Shown here: positions 28,907 to 39,479 of the stretch, in pieces
Layout: each line of letters begins with the position of its first letter
Numbering within the stretch: the first letter of the stretch is position 1
Origin: Shewanella sp. TC10
GTDB lineage: Bacteria > Pseudomonadota > Gammaproteobacteria > Enterobacterales > Shewanellaceae
Assembly: GCF_009663145.1 (NCBI RefSeq)
Contig: NZ_VKHR01000037.1
Span: 2-53,665 of the forward strand
Direction of reading: 5' to 3'
DNA length: 53,664 nt
Notes under the pieces: model-generated
What the model saw: only the letters and a program-made list of their open reading frames with translations
The model's database searches: none
Told to the model about the DNA's origin: nothing
Made by a program: the position numbers and the translations under genes

Positions 28907-29773
28907 ATGCCTCAATCTACCCTGAGAACTTTCGATTACCCTGCAAGTTTAATAAAAAGCTATCAGCATTGGCACTTGTTACTCAGACCAGATCAACCGA
29001 CATTAGGTTCAATGGTATTGGTGTGCAAAGAAAGTGTTCATCATTACTCTGGTATTTCAAATGCGGCTGCTGAAGAGCAAAAGCAAATTATTTCAGACAT
29101 TGAAAGGGTGTTAAAGTATCGTTTTGACTGCAATAAAGTTAACTATTTAATGTTGATGATGGTGGATCCTGCAGTTCATTTTCACATTATTCCTCGCTAT
29201 GAATTTCCTGTCGATTTTTGTGGTCAAGACTACGTTGATTCAAATTGGCCTAAACCACCAAGTCTAGTTGATGAATTAAAGTTAGAAGCCATTTATCGAG
29301 ATGAATTGCTTAAGACTTTGAAGAGCGATTTTTGTAATGTAGCTGAAACAGTGGTTGCAGACTCTAAAAAGCCTTTTAGAAGAATGTATACTTCTGGCTG
29401 CTTTGATATTTTTCATCAAGGGCATCTAAATATCTTGAAGAAAACCAAAGAGCTGTGTGACTATTTAATTGTTGGTGTTTCTACCGATGAGTTGATTATT
29501 AAGTCAAAAGGCCGCCCGCCAATTATCCCTTTTGAAGAAAGAATTTCGATTCTAGAATCAAATAGATTTGTTGATGAGGTTATACCCCAAGTTGACAAAA
29601 ATAAACAAGATATTGTTGACCAGTATAATATTGATGCGATTTCAGTTGGTTCTGATTGGAAAGGGAAATATCCAGCTGTGACCTGTGAGATGGTGTATTT
29701 CGATTATACCCCGAATGTTAGCTCTACCGTGTTAAAGCAAAAGTTAAATATTACACCTGACTCAAAGGCATAA
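28907..29773 (+). CDS. HIT-domain / cytidylyltransferase fusion protein
   Basis: A two-domain protein of 288 residues. The first half (about 18-100) is a HIT-type nucleotide-binding domain ending in AVHFHIIPR: the first histidine of the HxHxH triad is replaced by Ala89, but His91 (the nucleophile position) and His93 stay. The second half (about 159-285) is a nucleotidyltransferase with GCFDIFHQGH (HxGH at 170-173), KSKGRPP, and a late SST motif, close to TagD glycerol-3-phosphate cytidylyltransferase. I infer CTP plus glycerol-3-phosphate to CDP-glycerol, for the divergent transferase. The role of the HIT half is unknown. The ribosome-binding site is poor. Confidence 0.78.
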   Translation: MPQSTLRTFDYPASLIKSYQHWHLLLRPDQPTLGSMVLVCKESVHHYSGISNAAAEEQKQIISDIERVLKYRFDCNKVNYLMLMMVDPAVHFHIIPRYEFPVDFCGQDYVDSNWPKPPSLVDELKLEAIYRDELLKTLKSDFCNVAETVVADSKKPFRRMYTSGCFDIFHQGHLNILKKTKELCDYLIVGVSTDELIIKSKGRPPIIPFEERISILESNRFVDEVIPQVDKNKQDIVDQYNIDAISVGSDWKGKYPAVTCEMVYFDYTPNVSSTVLKQKLNITPDSKA

Positions 29774-29981
29774 TGCTTTTAGGTTAGTTAAGGGTTGTGA
29801 TTTGTTCAATCCTTTACATACAGAGCCACACTTACAAGGTGAGTTATTGACGCAACAAGCAATTTGCGTGTTGAATTTAAAGTAACAATGACTCTTAAGT
29901 GGCTAAAACCTATATCGAATATTTATGCAGATTATGCATACCAATCACAACATTAAGCCATGGATGGAAAATCGAGACATT

Positions 29982-30734
29982 ATGCAGTTTAAAGTGTTTG
30001 TCATAAATTTAGATAAAAGCACAGACAGAATGGCTTTTATGCAACAGCAGTTAAATCAGTTAAATATTGAGTATGAACGAGTGCCTGCTGTTTATGGTAA
30101 AGAGTTATCTGAAGCTGAAATAAGTAACATATTTGATAAAAAAACCAACCTTGAAAAGTACGACAAGGTGCTGAATGTGGGTGAGATTGGTTGCTATTTA
30201 AGTCATGTGAATTGTTGGAATGACATGATAGATAATCAAATTAACTATGCTTTGATTTTAGAAGACGATTCAATATTGGATAAAGGGCTTGTTGACTTAA
30301 TTGAAAGCGTTGGCAAGCTTGCCGAACAATGGGACTATATTAAGTTATGCCATGGTCGGAAGAAAAAAGATATTATTGATTTTATTACATTAAATGACCA
30401 GTTTTCCTTAGGAACCTGCCTGAAATTGCCTTCGTCAACAAGAGGTCAGTTTGTATCTTTATCGGGGGCGAAAAAGCTTTTAGCCACTGCAATGCCAATT
30501 TCTAGACCTGTGGATATTGATATTCAGCATTGGTTTGAGAAAGAGTTAGCTTGTTTTGTGGTAAGGCCTTTTCCAGTTTTAGAGGCTGATTTTGATAGTG
30601 AAATTTGTCACCTTGAAAACAGGCATTTTGCCAAGAAGCATCCTTTGAAACGTATTTGGCAGAAAGCCGCGTTTGAAGTTAACGTTCGCTTGAATAGCCG
30701 AAATCTCCCAAAAGTGTCAAACTTGAAAAACTAA
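29982..30734 (+). CDS. Glycosyltransferase family 25 (lipooligosaccharide-type)
   Basis: A GT25 protein with the N-terminal VFVINLDKSTDRM block, GEIGCYLSHVNCW, the DxD-like LILEDDS motif, and a GQFVSLSGAKKLL block. GT25 enzymes add galactose or glucose to lipooligosaccharide core. I prefer ATG at 29982 (250 residues), which places the family start MQFKVFVINLD and has GAGA upstream. An in-frame ATG at 29925 without a ribosome-binding site gives 269. It is followed by a strong terminator. Confidence 0.85.
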   Translation: MQFKVFVINLDKSTDRMAFMQQQLNQLNIEYERVPAVYGKELSEAEISNIFDKKTNLEKYDKVLNVGEIGCYLSHVNCWNDMIDNQINYALILEDDSILDKGLVDLIESVGKLAEQWDYIKLCHGRKKKDIIDFITLNDQFSLGTCLKLPSSTRGQFVSLSGAKKLLATAMPISRPVDIDIQHWFEKELACFVVRPFPVLEADFDSEICHLENRHFAKKHPLKRIWQKAAFEVNVRLNSRNLPKVSNLKN

Positions 30735-30739
30735 TTAAT

Positions 30740-30761
30740 AGCGCATATCTAGGTATGCGCT
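30740..30761. terminator. Terminator between GT25 and GT4 genes
   Basis: AGCGCATA/TATGCGCT stem with a 6-base loop followed by a T-run on the plus strand. The convergent GT4 gene ends 15 bases further on. Confidence 0.85.
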
Positions 30762-30775
30762 TTTTATTTATCGGG

Positions 30776-31897
30776 TTAAACCCCTTTAATCAGTTGTACC
30801 CACTGATGTTGCCAGTGTTCAAATGAGCACACATCTTTAATCGATAAATACCCTTGTCGAGCAAATCTGCTACTCGTTTCAATATCCGATATGGCTTTTG
30901 ATATCACGGCTTCAAACTCATTTACATCAGGCATAATTAAATGACCATTGTGGCCATTTATAACCAGGTTAGATAAGCCGCCAACATTACTGCTTATCAC
31001 TAAACATCCTGCAGCCATTGCCTCTATCATTGAAAGTGAAGTGCCTTCAGAACCCAGTGTTGGGATCACTGCGATATGTTGATCTTGGTGTACTTGAAAG
31101 CTGTCTTCCGGCTTGTATTGAGTAATTTGTACTTGGTTATTATCATTAAATAGAGCGGACAACTCAGACTCTAACGGACCTTCCCCAGCAAAAGTAACTT
31201 TTACATTAGGGTAACGCTGAGTTAAACGGGCAATCACTGGGGCTATCATGCCTACACCACGGTAATCGACAAAACGTCTGGCAATGATAATGTTTATCGA
31301 CTTTTCTAGCTGAATTGGTTGCCATTTGTTCGATAGTGCTTCTTCTAAGATTTTTTGATGGAAGAAGTTATAAATCACTTTTACTTTAGTGTTGTCAGTA
31401 TTAAGCCAGGTGCGGTACCAATTAACATAATTATGGTCCACACACACTAATGCATCGCTTTTGTCGGTATAACTTAAATACTTCATCTGATTCGCAAAAG
31501 AAGAAACTATTTGAGTAAACCTTGAAGATGAGCCGCGAGGCTTATCCCAAGACACGCCATGCTGAATAGCAATAGTTTTTATATTGGGGATGTTAACGGC
31601 ATAAGAGTCAGTGGCAAATATAGCAATATCGTCATCTTGTGCCTGTGTTTTCACCCAATTAGCTAGAGCGTACTTTTTAGCGTTTCCTCGTTTCCAGCCA
31701 GTATTAATACCATGAATGGTATGAGTCTCTGATGCAGTTGTAAAAGCGGTTTTAGCTGGCTGTACTATGTGAGTTTTCCAGCCTTGGGCATGAAATGTCT
31801 CAATCAAACTCAGAATATAGTTTTCAATTCCACCAATAACCGTGACAGAACCCTGTTCATCAAACATGGCTCTGTAAATGATATAAATTGATTTCAT
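30776..31897 (-). CDS. Glycosyltransferase family 4
   Basis: A 373-residue GT-B enzyme. The N-terminal part has GGIENYI typical of GT4 proteins, and the C-terminal donor site has the block EGTSLSMIEAMAAGC followed by SSNVGGL, in which the E-x7-E-type glutamates bind the nucleotide sugar. Its ATG overlaps the wecB stop by one base (TAATG), so the two are translationally coupled. The pairing suggests that it may use a ManNAc-derived or GlcNAc-derived donor, but the sugar cannot be read from sequence. Confidence 0.88.
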   Translation of the reverse strand: MKSIYIIYRAMFDEQGSVTVIGGIENYILSLIETFHAQGWKTHIVQPAKTAFTTASETHTIHGINTGWKRGNAKKYALANWVKTQAQDDDIAIFATDSYAVNIPNIKTIAIQHGVSWDKPRGSSSRFTQIVSSFANQMKYLSYTDKSDALVCVDHNYVNWYRTWLNTDNTKVKVIYNFFHQKILEEALSNKWQPIQLEKSINIIIARRFVDYRGVGMIAPVIARLTQRYPNVKVTFAGEGPLESELSALFNDNNQVQITQYKPEDSFQVHQDQHIAVIPTLGSEGTSLSMIEAMAAGCLVISSNVGGLSNLVINGHNGHLIMPDVNEFEAVISKAISDIETSSRFARQGYLSIKDVCSFEHWQHQWVQLIKGV

Positions 31898-33033
31898 TAT
31901 GATGACAGCCCATAAGTGGTTGCGATGATGTGTTTAATACGTTGGCAAGCTAGTCCGTCGCCATAAGGATTAGTGATGTGTGAGAAACAAGATGGATCCT
32001 CCAAAAGTGCTTCAACAGCGGAAACTATTTTACGCTCATCGGTGCCGACTAGCTTGACGGTTCCAGCCTCAACAGCTTCTGGGCGCTCAGTTTTTTCTCG
32101 TAATACTAAAACTGGTTTATTAAGAGAAGGTGCTTCTTCTTGAATGCCACCAGAGTCTGTTAAAATAATATCTGCCCTATCCATTAGCAATACAAAGTCT
32201 TGGTATTGCAGAGGATCAATTAAATGGAAATTGTCTATATTGCCTAAATGTCTGTTAACGGGTTCTTGCACTTGAGGGTTCAAATGAACTGGATAGATCA
32301 AAGCAATTTCGGGGTGGTTTGATGCTATTTCTTTTAAGGCTTTACAGATATTTTCAAACCCTTGGCCGAAGTTCTCTCTCCTATGCCCTGTAATTAGTAT
32401 GACTTTTTTGTTGGTTACTTTCGTGATTAAGCTTGCGAGGTTAGTACTTTGGTAGCTCGCTTTACGAGTTTGTTCCACTGTGGCTAATAATGCATCAATC
32501 ACAGTGTTGCCTGTCACGAATATATGTTCTTTTAAGACGTTCTCTTGCAATAAATTATCAGCAGCACTTTGTGTTGGTGTAAAATGAAGTCGAGTTAATG
32601 TCGATGTTAATTTGCGATTTGCTTCTTCTGGCCAAGGTGAGTGAATATCTCCAGTCCTTAAGCCAGCCTCTACATGCCCAACATCAATCTGTTGATAAAA
32701 CGCCGCTAAAGCAGAGGCAAATGAAGTCGTTGTGTCACCATGTACTAACACTAATTGAGGTTGGAAATCTTTAATCACCACACTTACTTGCTCAATTATC
32801 GCACTAGTTAACCAGTCTAAAGTTTGGTCTGACTTCATTAAATTCAAGTCATAATCTGGCTTTACATTAAAAGTACTTAATACCTGATCTAGCATTTCTC
32901 TATGCTGAGCAGTAACGCACACCTTGGCTTCAAATCGCGGATCGTCTTTGAGTGCTTGAACAAGCGGGCACATTTTAATCGCTTCGGGGCGCGTGCCAAA
33001 AACGAGGAGAACTTTTAAAGGAGAGCTTTTCAA
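31897..33033 (-). CDS. wecB: UDP-N-acetylglucosamine 2-epimerase (non-hydrolysing)
   Basis: Interconverts UDP-GlcNAc and UDP-ManNAc for surface polysaccharide synthesis. [11 protein letters not shown] at the N-terminus, [18 protein letters not shown], and [20 protein letters not shown] are diagnostic. The length of 378 residues is normal. The start is apparently TTG at 33033, since no ATG occurs before the conserved start. No wecC dehydrogenase is in the window, so whether ManNAcA is made is unknown. Confidence 0.94.
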   Translation of the reverse strand: MKSSPLKVLLVFGTRPEAIKMCPLVQALKDDPRFEAKVCVTAQHREMLDQVLSTFNVKPDYDLNLMKSDQTLDWLTSAIIEQVSVVIKDFQPQLVLVHGDTTTSFASALAAFYQQIDVGHVEAGLRTGDIHSPWPEEANRKLTSTLTRLHFTPTQSAADNLLQENVLKEHIFVTGNTVIDALLATVEQTRKASYQSTNLASLITKVTNKKVILITGHRRENFGQGFENICKALKEIASNHPEIALIYPVHLNPQVQEPVNRHLGNIDNFHLIDPLQYQDFVLLMDRADIILTDSGGIQEEAPSLNKPVLVLREKTERPEAVEAGTVKLVGTDERKIVSAVEALLEDPSCFSHITNPYGDGLACQRIKHIIATTYGLSS

Positions 33034-33273
33034 AACAACTGAGCCAGAAATTAGATAGTTAACTAATTTTACCTCGTTACGATGTTATTAGCTATTCGGT
33101 GGCATAACTGAACGCGAAACATAACATTATTCAGTGGCTTATTTAATTTTGCTGTAACAAGCTCCCGTGTAGTATTATTCTACCTATTTATGACTTATGA
33201 GAAATAGGTTTAATTAAGCAAATGGCTCTTAATAAGTCTCTTTTTTGATAATCAATTCAGACATTGAAAGTGA

Positions 33274-33780
<507 letters not shown>

Positions 33781-33782
33781 TT

Positions 33783-33813
33783 AAAAAAGCCTCAGGTATC
33801 TTGAGGCTTTTTT
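33783..33813. terminator. Bidirectional terminator between coaD and mutM
   Basis: AAAAAAGCCTCA/TGAGGCTTTTTT with a short loop, just after the coaD stop and before the converging mutM. Confidence 0.92.
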
Positions 33814-33845
33814 ATTGGTTCAATGGTTCTGTATGATTAACACTA

Positions 33846-34661
33846 TTAGTTAGTTTGGCAAAGCCCACAAAATACAGTGGTGCGTTGACCTAACTTAATT
33901 TCACTGAGTAAGTTGCCACACGCTGTGCAGCTTTCCCCACCTCGACCATATACGTGTAACTTTTGCGCAAAATAGCCTGGTTTACCGTCTGCGTTGGTGA
34001 AGTCCTTAAGTGTCGTTCCACCTTGTTTAATTGCTTGAGCGAGGATTTGTTTCACTTCAGCAACCAGTATGGTCAGCCTTTCTAAATCAATATTGCCAGC
34101 CGCCGCTTTAGGGTGAATACCTGCCGCAAATAATGCCTCATTAGCATAGATATTACCTACACCGACAACAATATGATTATCCATCAAACACAGTTTGATG
34201 GCTTTTTTCTTGTTGGCCAAAGCGGCTTGTAATTGCAGTGGGTTAAAGGCATCACTTAATGGCTCAGGGCCTAATTTTACCAGTAAGGGATGAGCTTCTT
34301 CAGGCAGTTCATACCAAAGCCAAGCGCCAAAACGACGAGGGTCGTTATACCTAAGTACACGTCCATTCTCTAATACCAAATCAATATGGTCGTGTTTTTC
34401 TACTGGGGTATTGGCTGGCAGAATTCTTAAGCTACCAGACATACCTAAATGTACGATAGTGACACCTGCATCAGTATCAATGAGTAGATATTTAGCACGG
34501 CGCCTGACTTGCTTAATGGTTTGACCGATAATGTTTTTACAAATATCAGGTACCGGCCAACGCAAAGAGGCATTTCTAATGACCAAGTCTCGAACGGTCT
34601 GATCGACAAGGTGTGGTGATATTCCTTGTTTGGTTACTTCAACTTCTGGTAATTCAGGCAT
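33846..34661 (-). CDS. mutM: Formamidopyrimidine-DNA glycosylase
   Basis: A bifunctional glycosylase/AP lyase that removes 8-oxoguanine and formamidopyrimidines. The catalytic N-terminus PELPEVE (Pro2 nucleophile, Glu3) is intact, the lysine-containing HLGMSGSLR block follows, and the C-terminal zinc finger has two CxxC pairs (CTAC and CGLC). The 271-residue length fits. It is preceded by a small membrane protein gene with 24 bases between, so the two may share a transcript. Confidence 0.97.
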   Translation of the reverse strand: MPELPEVEVTKQGISPHLVDQTVRDLVIRNASLRWPVPDICKNIIGQTIKQVRRRAKYLLIDTDAGVTIVHLGMSGSLRILPANTPVEKHDHIDLVLENGRVLRYNDPRRFGAWLWYELPEEAHPLLVKLGPEPLSDAFNPLQLQAALANKKKAIKLCLMDNHIVVGVGNIYANEALFAAGIHPKAAAGNIDLERLTILVAEVKQILAQAIKQGGTTLKDFTNADGKPGYFAQKLHVYGRGGESCTACGNLLSEIKLGQRTTVFCGLCQTN

Positions 34662-34685
34662 AGAAATCCATTTTATATTTGTTAT

Positions 34686-35141
34686 TTATTTGGCAGAGAT
34701 AACAGGCACTAGTTTGCTTCGCAGACTGGGGGGGATCTGGTACCAGTTTTCAGCAGCGGATTGCAGTAGCCCTTGCTCGGGATAGTATTGCCAATGTTGT
34801 GCTTGTGATTGATGATTGATGGCAATGCTCAACGCTAATGGTGAGGGCAAAGTGTTTAGTTCTTCAGTTGAAATATCGACAACAGAAATAACAAGTTCAG
34901 ACCAAGCTGTGGCCAATGATTGGCAGTTCAATACCGATGTTTCACATACCCAGCCAGAGTCTGATTGATTAAGCCAAATACCGTTAAATTGTAATTGAGT
35001 TAATTGGTTTTGCTCATCAAATAATGCATGGGCATCTTCTGGCATTTTATTGGTTTTAGAGTCAATAAACGTCAGCACCGCGACCATAAAGACGCAAGCA
35101 ATGATGAGAATGTTATTCCACTTCTTTCGAGATAAAGCCAT
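34686..35141 (-). CDS. Small single-pass membrane protein of unknown function
   Basis: 151 residues with a basic start (MALSRKKW) and one membrane helix at about 10-25, so most of the chain is expected outside the cytoplasm. The exported part has two cysteines (WVCETSVLNC) that could form a disulfide. No known domain was recognised. It lies immediately upstream of mutM. Confidence 0.7.
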   Translation of the reverse strand: MALSRKKWNNILIIACVFMVAVLTFIDSKTNKMPEDAHALFDEQNQLTQLQFNGIWLNQSDSGWVCETSVLNCQSLATAWSELVISVVDISTEELNTLPSPLALSIAINHQSQAQHWQYYPEQGLLQSAAENWYQIPPSLRSKLVPVISAK

Positions 35142-35269
35142 AAGCTAAATGCATTATTGATAGTAAGTTCGATTGATACTCATAGTGTATAGCAAAACTG
35201 TCTAGAGAAAAAAGTGAATAGCTTTAGCGTGTGGAAAACAGATTTTCATGAGGAAATTTTGGCAATAAA

Positions 35270-35297
35270 AAAGGTGATGCAGTGCTGGCATCACCTT
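35270..35297 (-). terminator. Terminator of the tup-mob-moe-moa operon
   Basis: AAGGTGATGC/GCATCACCTT stem with an 8-base loop and a U-run on the minus strand, about 40 bases beyond the moaA stop. Confidence 0.88.
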
Positions 35298-35337
35298 TAG
35301 CTATAAGTTACTGGCGTTATAAACGACTAATGAGTCA

Positions 35338-36324
35338 CTATCCGCCGGTAGAGTTCATGAAACGCAAAATTTGTACGTCATCATCAGTGCCAAAATAGTG
35401 CTCTTTAGGCTTGTGTTGAATCCCCTCTAAAATGGCATCTTTTAGTTTGCCAATATCTCCAGGAAATTCACGCACAATTGACTTTAGATCGACAGAGTTC
35501 TCGTTACCTAAACAAAGCAATAAACGACCTTCAACAGTGACACGCACCCGATTACACTCATGACAGAAGTTATTACTATGAGGTGAGATAAAGCCAATGT
35601 GAATATCGCTATCAGCCATTTTGTAATAGCGAGCAGGTCCGCCAGTACGCTTACTTGATGGCAGCAAAGGGTAAGTCTCTGAGATTATGCCTCTGACTTC
35701 TTCACTGGAGCAATGACGGCTACGTTTACGCTCATCCATTACGCCAAGTGGCATTTCTTCAATAAATGAAATGTCTAGCCCTCTTTCACGACAGAAGTTA
35801 ATCAAATCAATCACTTCATGATCATTTTTACCGCGTAAAATTACTGCGTTTATTTTGATATGCTTAAAACCGGCAGCTTTGGCAGCATCAATACCAGCAA
35901 TGACGCGATCGACTTTGCCGTTACGGGTCATTTCGGTAAATAGCTCAGGGTTTAAGGTATCTAAACTGATGTTAAGACGCTTTAGACCTGCATCATGCAT
36001 CGGCTGAGCAAGCTTACTTAAACGCGAGCCATTGGTGGTCATAGATAAATCATCTAAACCAGGCAGTTTGCCCAGTAATTCAATTAATTTATCGCAGTCA
36101 GTTCTGACTAACGGTTCACCACCAGTTAGGCGGATTTTCTTCACGCCTAACTCTGTAAAAGCTTGTGCAATCCATGCAAGTTCTTCAAGGCTTAATACGT
36201 GTTCTCTTGGTAAAAAGCTTGGATCTTCACTCATGCAATATACACAGCGAAAATCACAACGGTCGGTGACCGATAAACGTAAGTATTCTACTTTTCGGTT
36301 AAAATTGTCGACTATTAAACTCAT
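35338..36324 (-). CDS. moaA: GTP 3',8-cyclase MoaA
   Basis: A radical-SAM enzyme that starts molybdenum-cofactor synthesis from GTP. The N-terminal cluster is CDFRCVYC, the C-terminal cluster has Cys in FCHECNRVRVT and LLCLGN, and LTGGEPLVR is the SAM-binding GGE motif. The C-terminus ends in the GG dipeptide required for catalysis. The length of 328 residues is typical. It is the last gene of the operon, with a 23-base gap from mobB-moeA. Confidence 0.97.
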   Translation of the reverse strand: MSLIVDNFNRKVEYLRLSVTDRCDFRCVYCMSEDPSFLPREHVLSLEELAWIAQAFTELGVKKIRLTGGEPLVRTDCDKLIELLGKLPGLDDLSMTTNGSRLSKLAQPMHDAGLKRLNISLDTLNPELFTEMTRNGKVDRVIAGIDAAKAAGFKHIKINAVILRGKNDHEVIDLINFCRERGLDISFIEEMPLGVMDERKRSRHCSSEEVRGIISETYPLLPSSKRTGGPARYYKMADSDIHIGFISPHSNNFCHECNRVRVTVEGRLLLCLGNENSVDLKSIVREFPGDIGKLKDAILEGIQHKPKEHYFGTDDDVQILRFMNSTGG

Positions 36325-36347
36325 GAATTAGCACATCTTTTGGTTAG

Positions 36348-38162
36348 TTATAACAGTTCAGCGAAAGGCTGAATGTAGACTTGTTGGCCTGGCATGACTG
36401 AATCGTCGGCTTCACCGATCACAATCAGACAATTTGCTTTGACCATTGAGTTCAACATCCCTGAACCTTGTGCCCCTGTAGAGGTCACATGTAAACGTCC
36501 ATCATTGCTTAAATGATACTGACCACGAACAAACTCTGTTCGTCCTGTTCTGCTGCGCAAAATACTATCGGTAATGGCAGGTAAATACTGTGGCGTATAG
36601 TTGATTTCACCAGCAAGTTTACGAATGGCTGGTTGAACGAATTGTAAAAACGACACCATCACAGCAACTGGGTTGCCTGGTAAACCGAAAAATAGGCTGT
36701 TATTAACCTTACCAAACGCCAGTGGTCGACCTGGACGCATGTTTATACGCCAGAAGTTAATTTCACCAATTTTGGCTAATACCGTTTTAATATAATCTGC
36801 ATTACCCACAGAAACGCCACCTGAGCTAATAACGATATCAGCATCAACAGACGCATTTGAAAGTGCAGTGGTTAACGCCGCTTCACTGTCTTCAATAATG
36901 CCTAGGTCAATCACCTTACAACCTAACTTCTGCGCCATTGATTTAATGGTGTAGCGATTAGAATCGTAAATGCAGTTAGCTTTTAGCGGTTCACCAGGTT
37001 GACTGACTTCATCGCCTGTCGAGAAAACAGCTATGGTAGGTTGCTTAACCACATCAGCCGTTGGCAGGCCTAAAGAAGCTAATAAGCCCTGTTCAGCAGC
37101 ATGTAAGCGATGGCCTTTAGCTAATGCGAGCGCATCTTTGGCGATGTCTTCACCTGACAAACGCACATGTTGGCCTTCTATTACTTTACCTTGTAGCTGA
37201 ACTTGGCCATCTTGTTCGATTACCAACTCACGCGCTTCAACGGTATCTGCGCCTTGTGGCACAGTTGCACCAGTCATAATACGTACGGCTTCGCCAGCGG
37301 CTAGCACGCCTGGATACCCATGACCTGCTAAAACTTCACCCATCAGTTTAAGCGGGGCAACAGGATTTGTTGGACTATTGTCCTGGCTGTAAGCAAAGGC
37401 GTAACCGTCCATAGCTGAGTTAGTTTGTTGCGGCACATTCACAGGAGAAATAGCATCTGATGCTAAAACGCGATTAGCGGCTTTATCAATCGCCACTTGC
37501 TCACTATCTGTTAATGGCTTAACCATTGCCATAAGTTGCTCTAACCCTTGGGCGACAGATAAAAATTTCTGCTCATCTGATACTGGTGTCGCTTGAGTTG
37601 GAATTGGCAACTCAATGCCTGGGGCTTGCCAGTTTGTTTGATACTCAATGACAAAATCCGCAATTTGGCCGACATTGTTTAAATCTAAACGGGTAAGCTC
37701 TGCCGGCGTTTCAGTATCATCACAACAAGCGATAGCCACAATATTGTCATCATGGGTGTGAATGAGTGGCTTACCATGCGCAGCGCGGTGCAGTTCAATT
37801 TTAGGTAGTTCAAGTTTTTTAAAGCCTTCAACTAAAACGATATCCACTTTATCCGCTTCAACTTGCGCTAAAAGATGCGGTAATTGAGGATCTCCCTCAA
37901 CGGCATCTTCAGTCATTAAAGCCCAACGAACATGGGAGGCAACCAGCATTTGCTTAGCACCCGCTTTACGCATTTCGTAGCTGTCTTTGCCAGGAATATC
38001 GACATCGAAATTATGATGAGCATGCTTGATAACAGCTAAACGAACTCCGCGGCGATTAAGCTCTGGGATCAATTGTTTTAATAAGGTGGTTTTACCGGTG
38101 CCACTATAGGCGCAAAATCCGAGTACTGGAATATTAAGCGGATTGGAAAACGGTATACTCAT
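36348..38162 (-). CDS. Fused MobB-MoeA (Mo-cofactor guanylation adaptor / molybdate transferase)
   Basis: A 604-residue fusion. The N-terminal part (about 1-175) is MobB: a GFCAYSGTGKTTLLKQL P-loop near 15-31 and VEGFKK near 110. The C-terminal part (about 190-604) is MoeA, with SAMDGYAF, GDEV, SSGGVSVGNADY and the FGLPGNPVAVM block. MoeA inserts molybdenum into molybdopterin and MobB aids guanine dinucleotide formation. ATG at 38162 with GAGG upstream. Fusion is a recognised arrangement in Shewanella-type genomes. It sits between mobA and moaA. Confidence 0.94.
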   Translation of the reverse strand: MSIPFSNPLNIPVLGFCAYSGTGKTTLLKQLIPELNRRGVRLAVIKHAHHNFDVDIPGKDSYEMRKAGAKQMLVASHVRWALMTEDAVEGDPQLPHLLAQVEADKVDIVLVEGFKKLELPKIELHRAAHGKPLIHTHDDNIVAIACCDDTETPAELTRLDLNNVGQIADFVIEYQTNWQAPGIELPIPTQATPVSDEQKFLSVAQGLEQLMAMVKPLTDSEQVAIDKAANRVLASDAISPVNVPQQTNSAMDGYAFAYSQDNSPTNPVAPLKLMGEVLAGHGYPGVLAAGEAVRIMTGATVPQGADTVEARELVIEQDGQVQLQGKVIEGQHVRLSGEDIAKDALALAKGHRLHAAEQGLLASLGLPTADVVKQPTIAVFSTGDEVSQPGEPLKANCIYDSNRYTIKSMAQKLGCKVIDLGIIEDSEAALTTALSNASVDADIVISSGGVSVGNADYIKTVLAKIGEINFWRINMRPGRPLAFGKVNNSLFFGLPGNPVAVMVSFLQFVQPAIRKLAGEINYTPQYLPAITDSILRSRTGRTEFVRGQYHLSNDGRLHVTSTGAQGSGMLNSMVKANCLIVIGEADDSVMPGQQVYIQPFAELL

Positions 38163-38203
38163 AAAGACCTCATTGTTGACTAATCATGGCGTATAGCCAC
38201 AAA

Positions 38204-38788
38204 TTATTTGGCATTCTCGATGACAAGTTTTTGTTCAAGTGTATTCACATTCACAAATGCATTAGGTTGATCAGCAAAGCTTGTGACCACATATTTGTGT
38301 TGTTCATACCAAAGGAAAATTTTTCGGTCGCCAGCATCAAGAAATGCCTGCATTGACGCTTTTAAATGTGGCTTAAGTAATAAAACCACTGGCTGGTGGT
38401 GCTCGCCATCGCTAGCAACCACGATATCGGCGTCAGCTTCTTTAAGTGAGGCATACATGCGCTCACATAAGTCCGTGGGTAACATTGGGCTGTCACATGG
38501 CACGACTAACAATAAGTCGGCCTGAGTTTGTCCCATTGCGGTTACCATCCCCGCCAAAGGGCCTAAATAACCAGACTCTAAGTCGCTGAGCACTGGGTAA
38601 CCGAATTCTGCATATTCTGCTTGGCTGCGGTTGGCGTTAATCATAATAGAATTAACTTGAGGCTTAACGCGTTCGATAGTGTGGACAATCATCGGCTTAC
38701 CGCTTAATTCAACTAAGCCTTTGTCGATTCCGCCCATTCTTCTGGCCATACCGCCAGCTAAAATCACCGCATCAATTTGCACTGACAT
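38204..38788 (-). CDS. mobA: Molybdenum cofactor guanylyltransferase
   Basis: Attaches GMP from GTP to molybdopterin. The signature [17 protein letters not shown] is at the N-terminus, and PCDSPMLP is the metal-binding DSP region. I choose ATG at 38788 (194 residues), 17 bases inside the end of the upstream ABC gene, because AGGAG lies 7 bases upstream and the family starts just before the LAGG motif. The longer reading from 38839 adds 17 residues without support. Confidence 0.94.
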   Translation of the reverse strand: MSVQIDAVILAGGMARRMGGIDKGLVELSGKPMIVHTIERVKPQVNSIMINANRSQAEYAEFGYPVLSDLESGYLGPLAGMVTAMGQTQADLLLVVPCDSPMLPTDLCERMYASLKEADADIVVASDGEHHQPVVLLLKPHLKASMQAFLDAGDRKIFLWYEQHKYVVTSFADQPNAFVNVNTLEQKLVIENAK

Positions 38789-39479
38789 AGTGAAACTCCT
38801 GAGACTGCTCAAAGCGAGGTATATGGTTACTTTCAACAACTTTTTGCTCTGAAATATGCCAGTGTTTCTGACATAAAGCTGTTAACCCACAGGTTTGGTG
38901 ACTACTGATCAGCAGCCCAGTACCTTCTTGTTTCAAAATATTAATCATGGCTAAGACCAGTTTTTGTGACTGCTTATCCATGTTAGAAATTGGTTCATCA
39001 AGCATCAGCAATTTAGGCTGAGTAATCCAAGCTCTGGCGACGGCTAAGCGTTGTCGCTCTCCGCCTGAAAGATCGGTTGCATCACTTTCAAGTAATGAGC
39101 CTAGTTGCGCCATTTCAATGGCTTGGGTAATTCTGTCTTGTTGCTCTTGAGCGCTAAACTTGCCCTTGGGAAGAGCGTATCGCAAATTATATTCAACAGA
39201 GCCATCAAACAGGTAAGCATGTTGATGTAAATACACCGCTTTGCCAAGTAATGAATTTGTTTGCCACCATTTGGGGACTGCAAAGCCAGAGGCTGTCACT
39301 GTACCTGCATTGGGTTTAATGATGCCGGCAATAAGCTTCATTAACGTTGATTTTCCTGAGCCATTATCGCCTTGAAGATAAATCACATCGCCTTCACAAA
39401 ACGATAAATCATCGAAGGTGAATAACTCGCGCTCTTTAAAATTAATGCGCACATTGTTTGCAGTAAGTTTAGCTGTCAT
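38772..39479 (-). CDS. tupC: Tungstate/molybdate ABC transporter ATP-binding protein
   Basis: The ATPase subunit of the TupABC importer. Walker A is [10 protein letters not shown] near residue 37, the signature is [10 protein letters not shown] near 137, and Walker B is [12 protein letters not shown]. The length of 235 residues is typical for an ABC ATPase with no extra C-terminal molybdate (TOBE) domain. Its ATG overlaps the tupB stop by one base or so, and the 3' end overlaps mobA. Confidence 0.9.
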   Translation of the reverse strand: MTAKLTANNVRINFKERELFTFDDLSFCEGDVIYLQGDNGSGKSTLMKLIAGIIKPNAGTVTASGFAVPKWWQTNSLLGKAVYLHQHAYLFDGSVEYNLRYALPKGKFSAQEQQDRITQAIEMAQLGSLLESDATDLSGGERQRLAVARAWITQPKLLMLDEPISNMDKQSQKLVLAMINILKQEGTGLLISSHQTCGLTALCQKHWHISEQKVVESNHIPRFEQSQEFHYVSAN

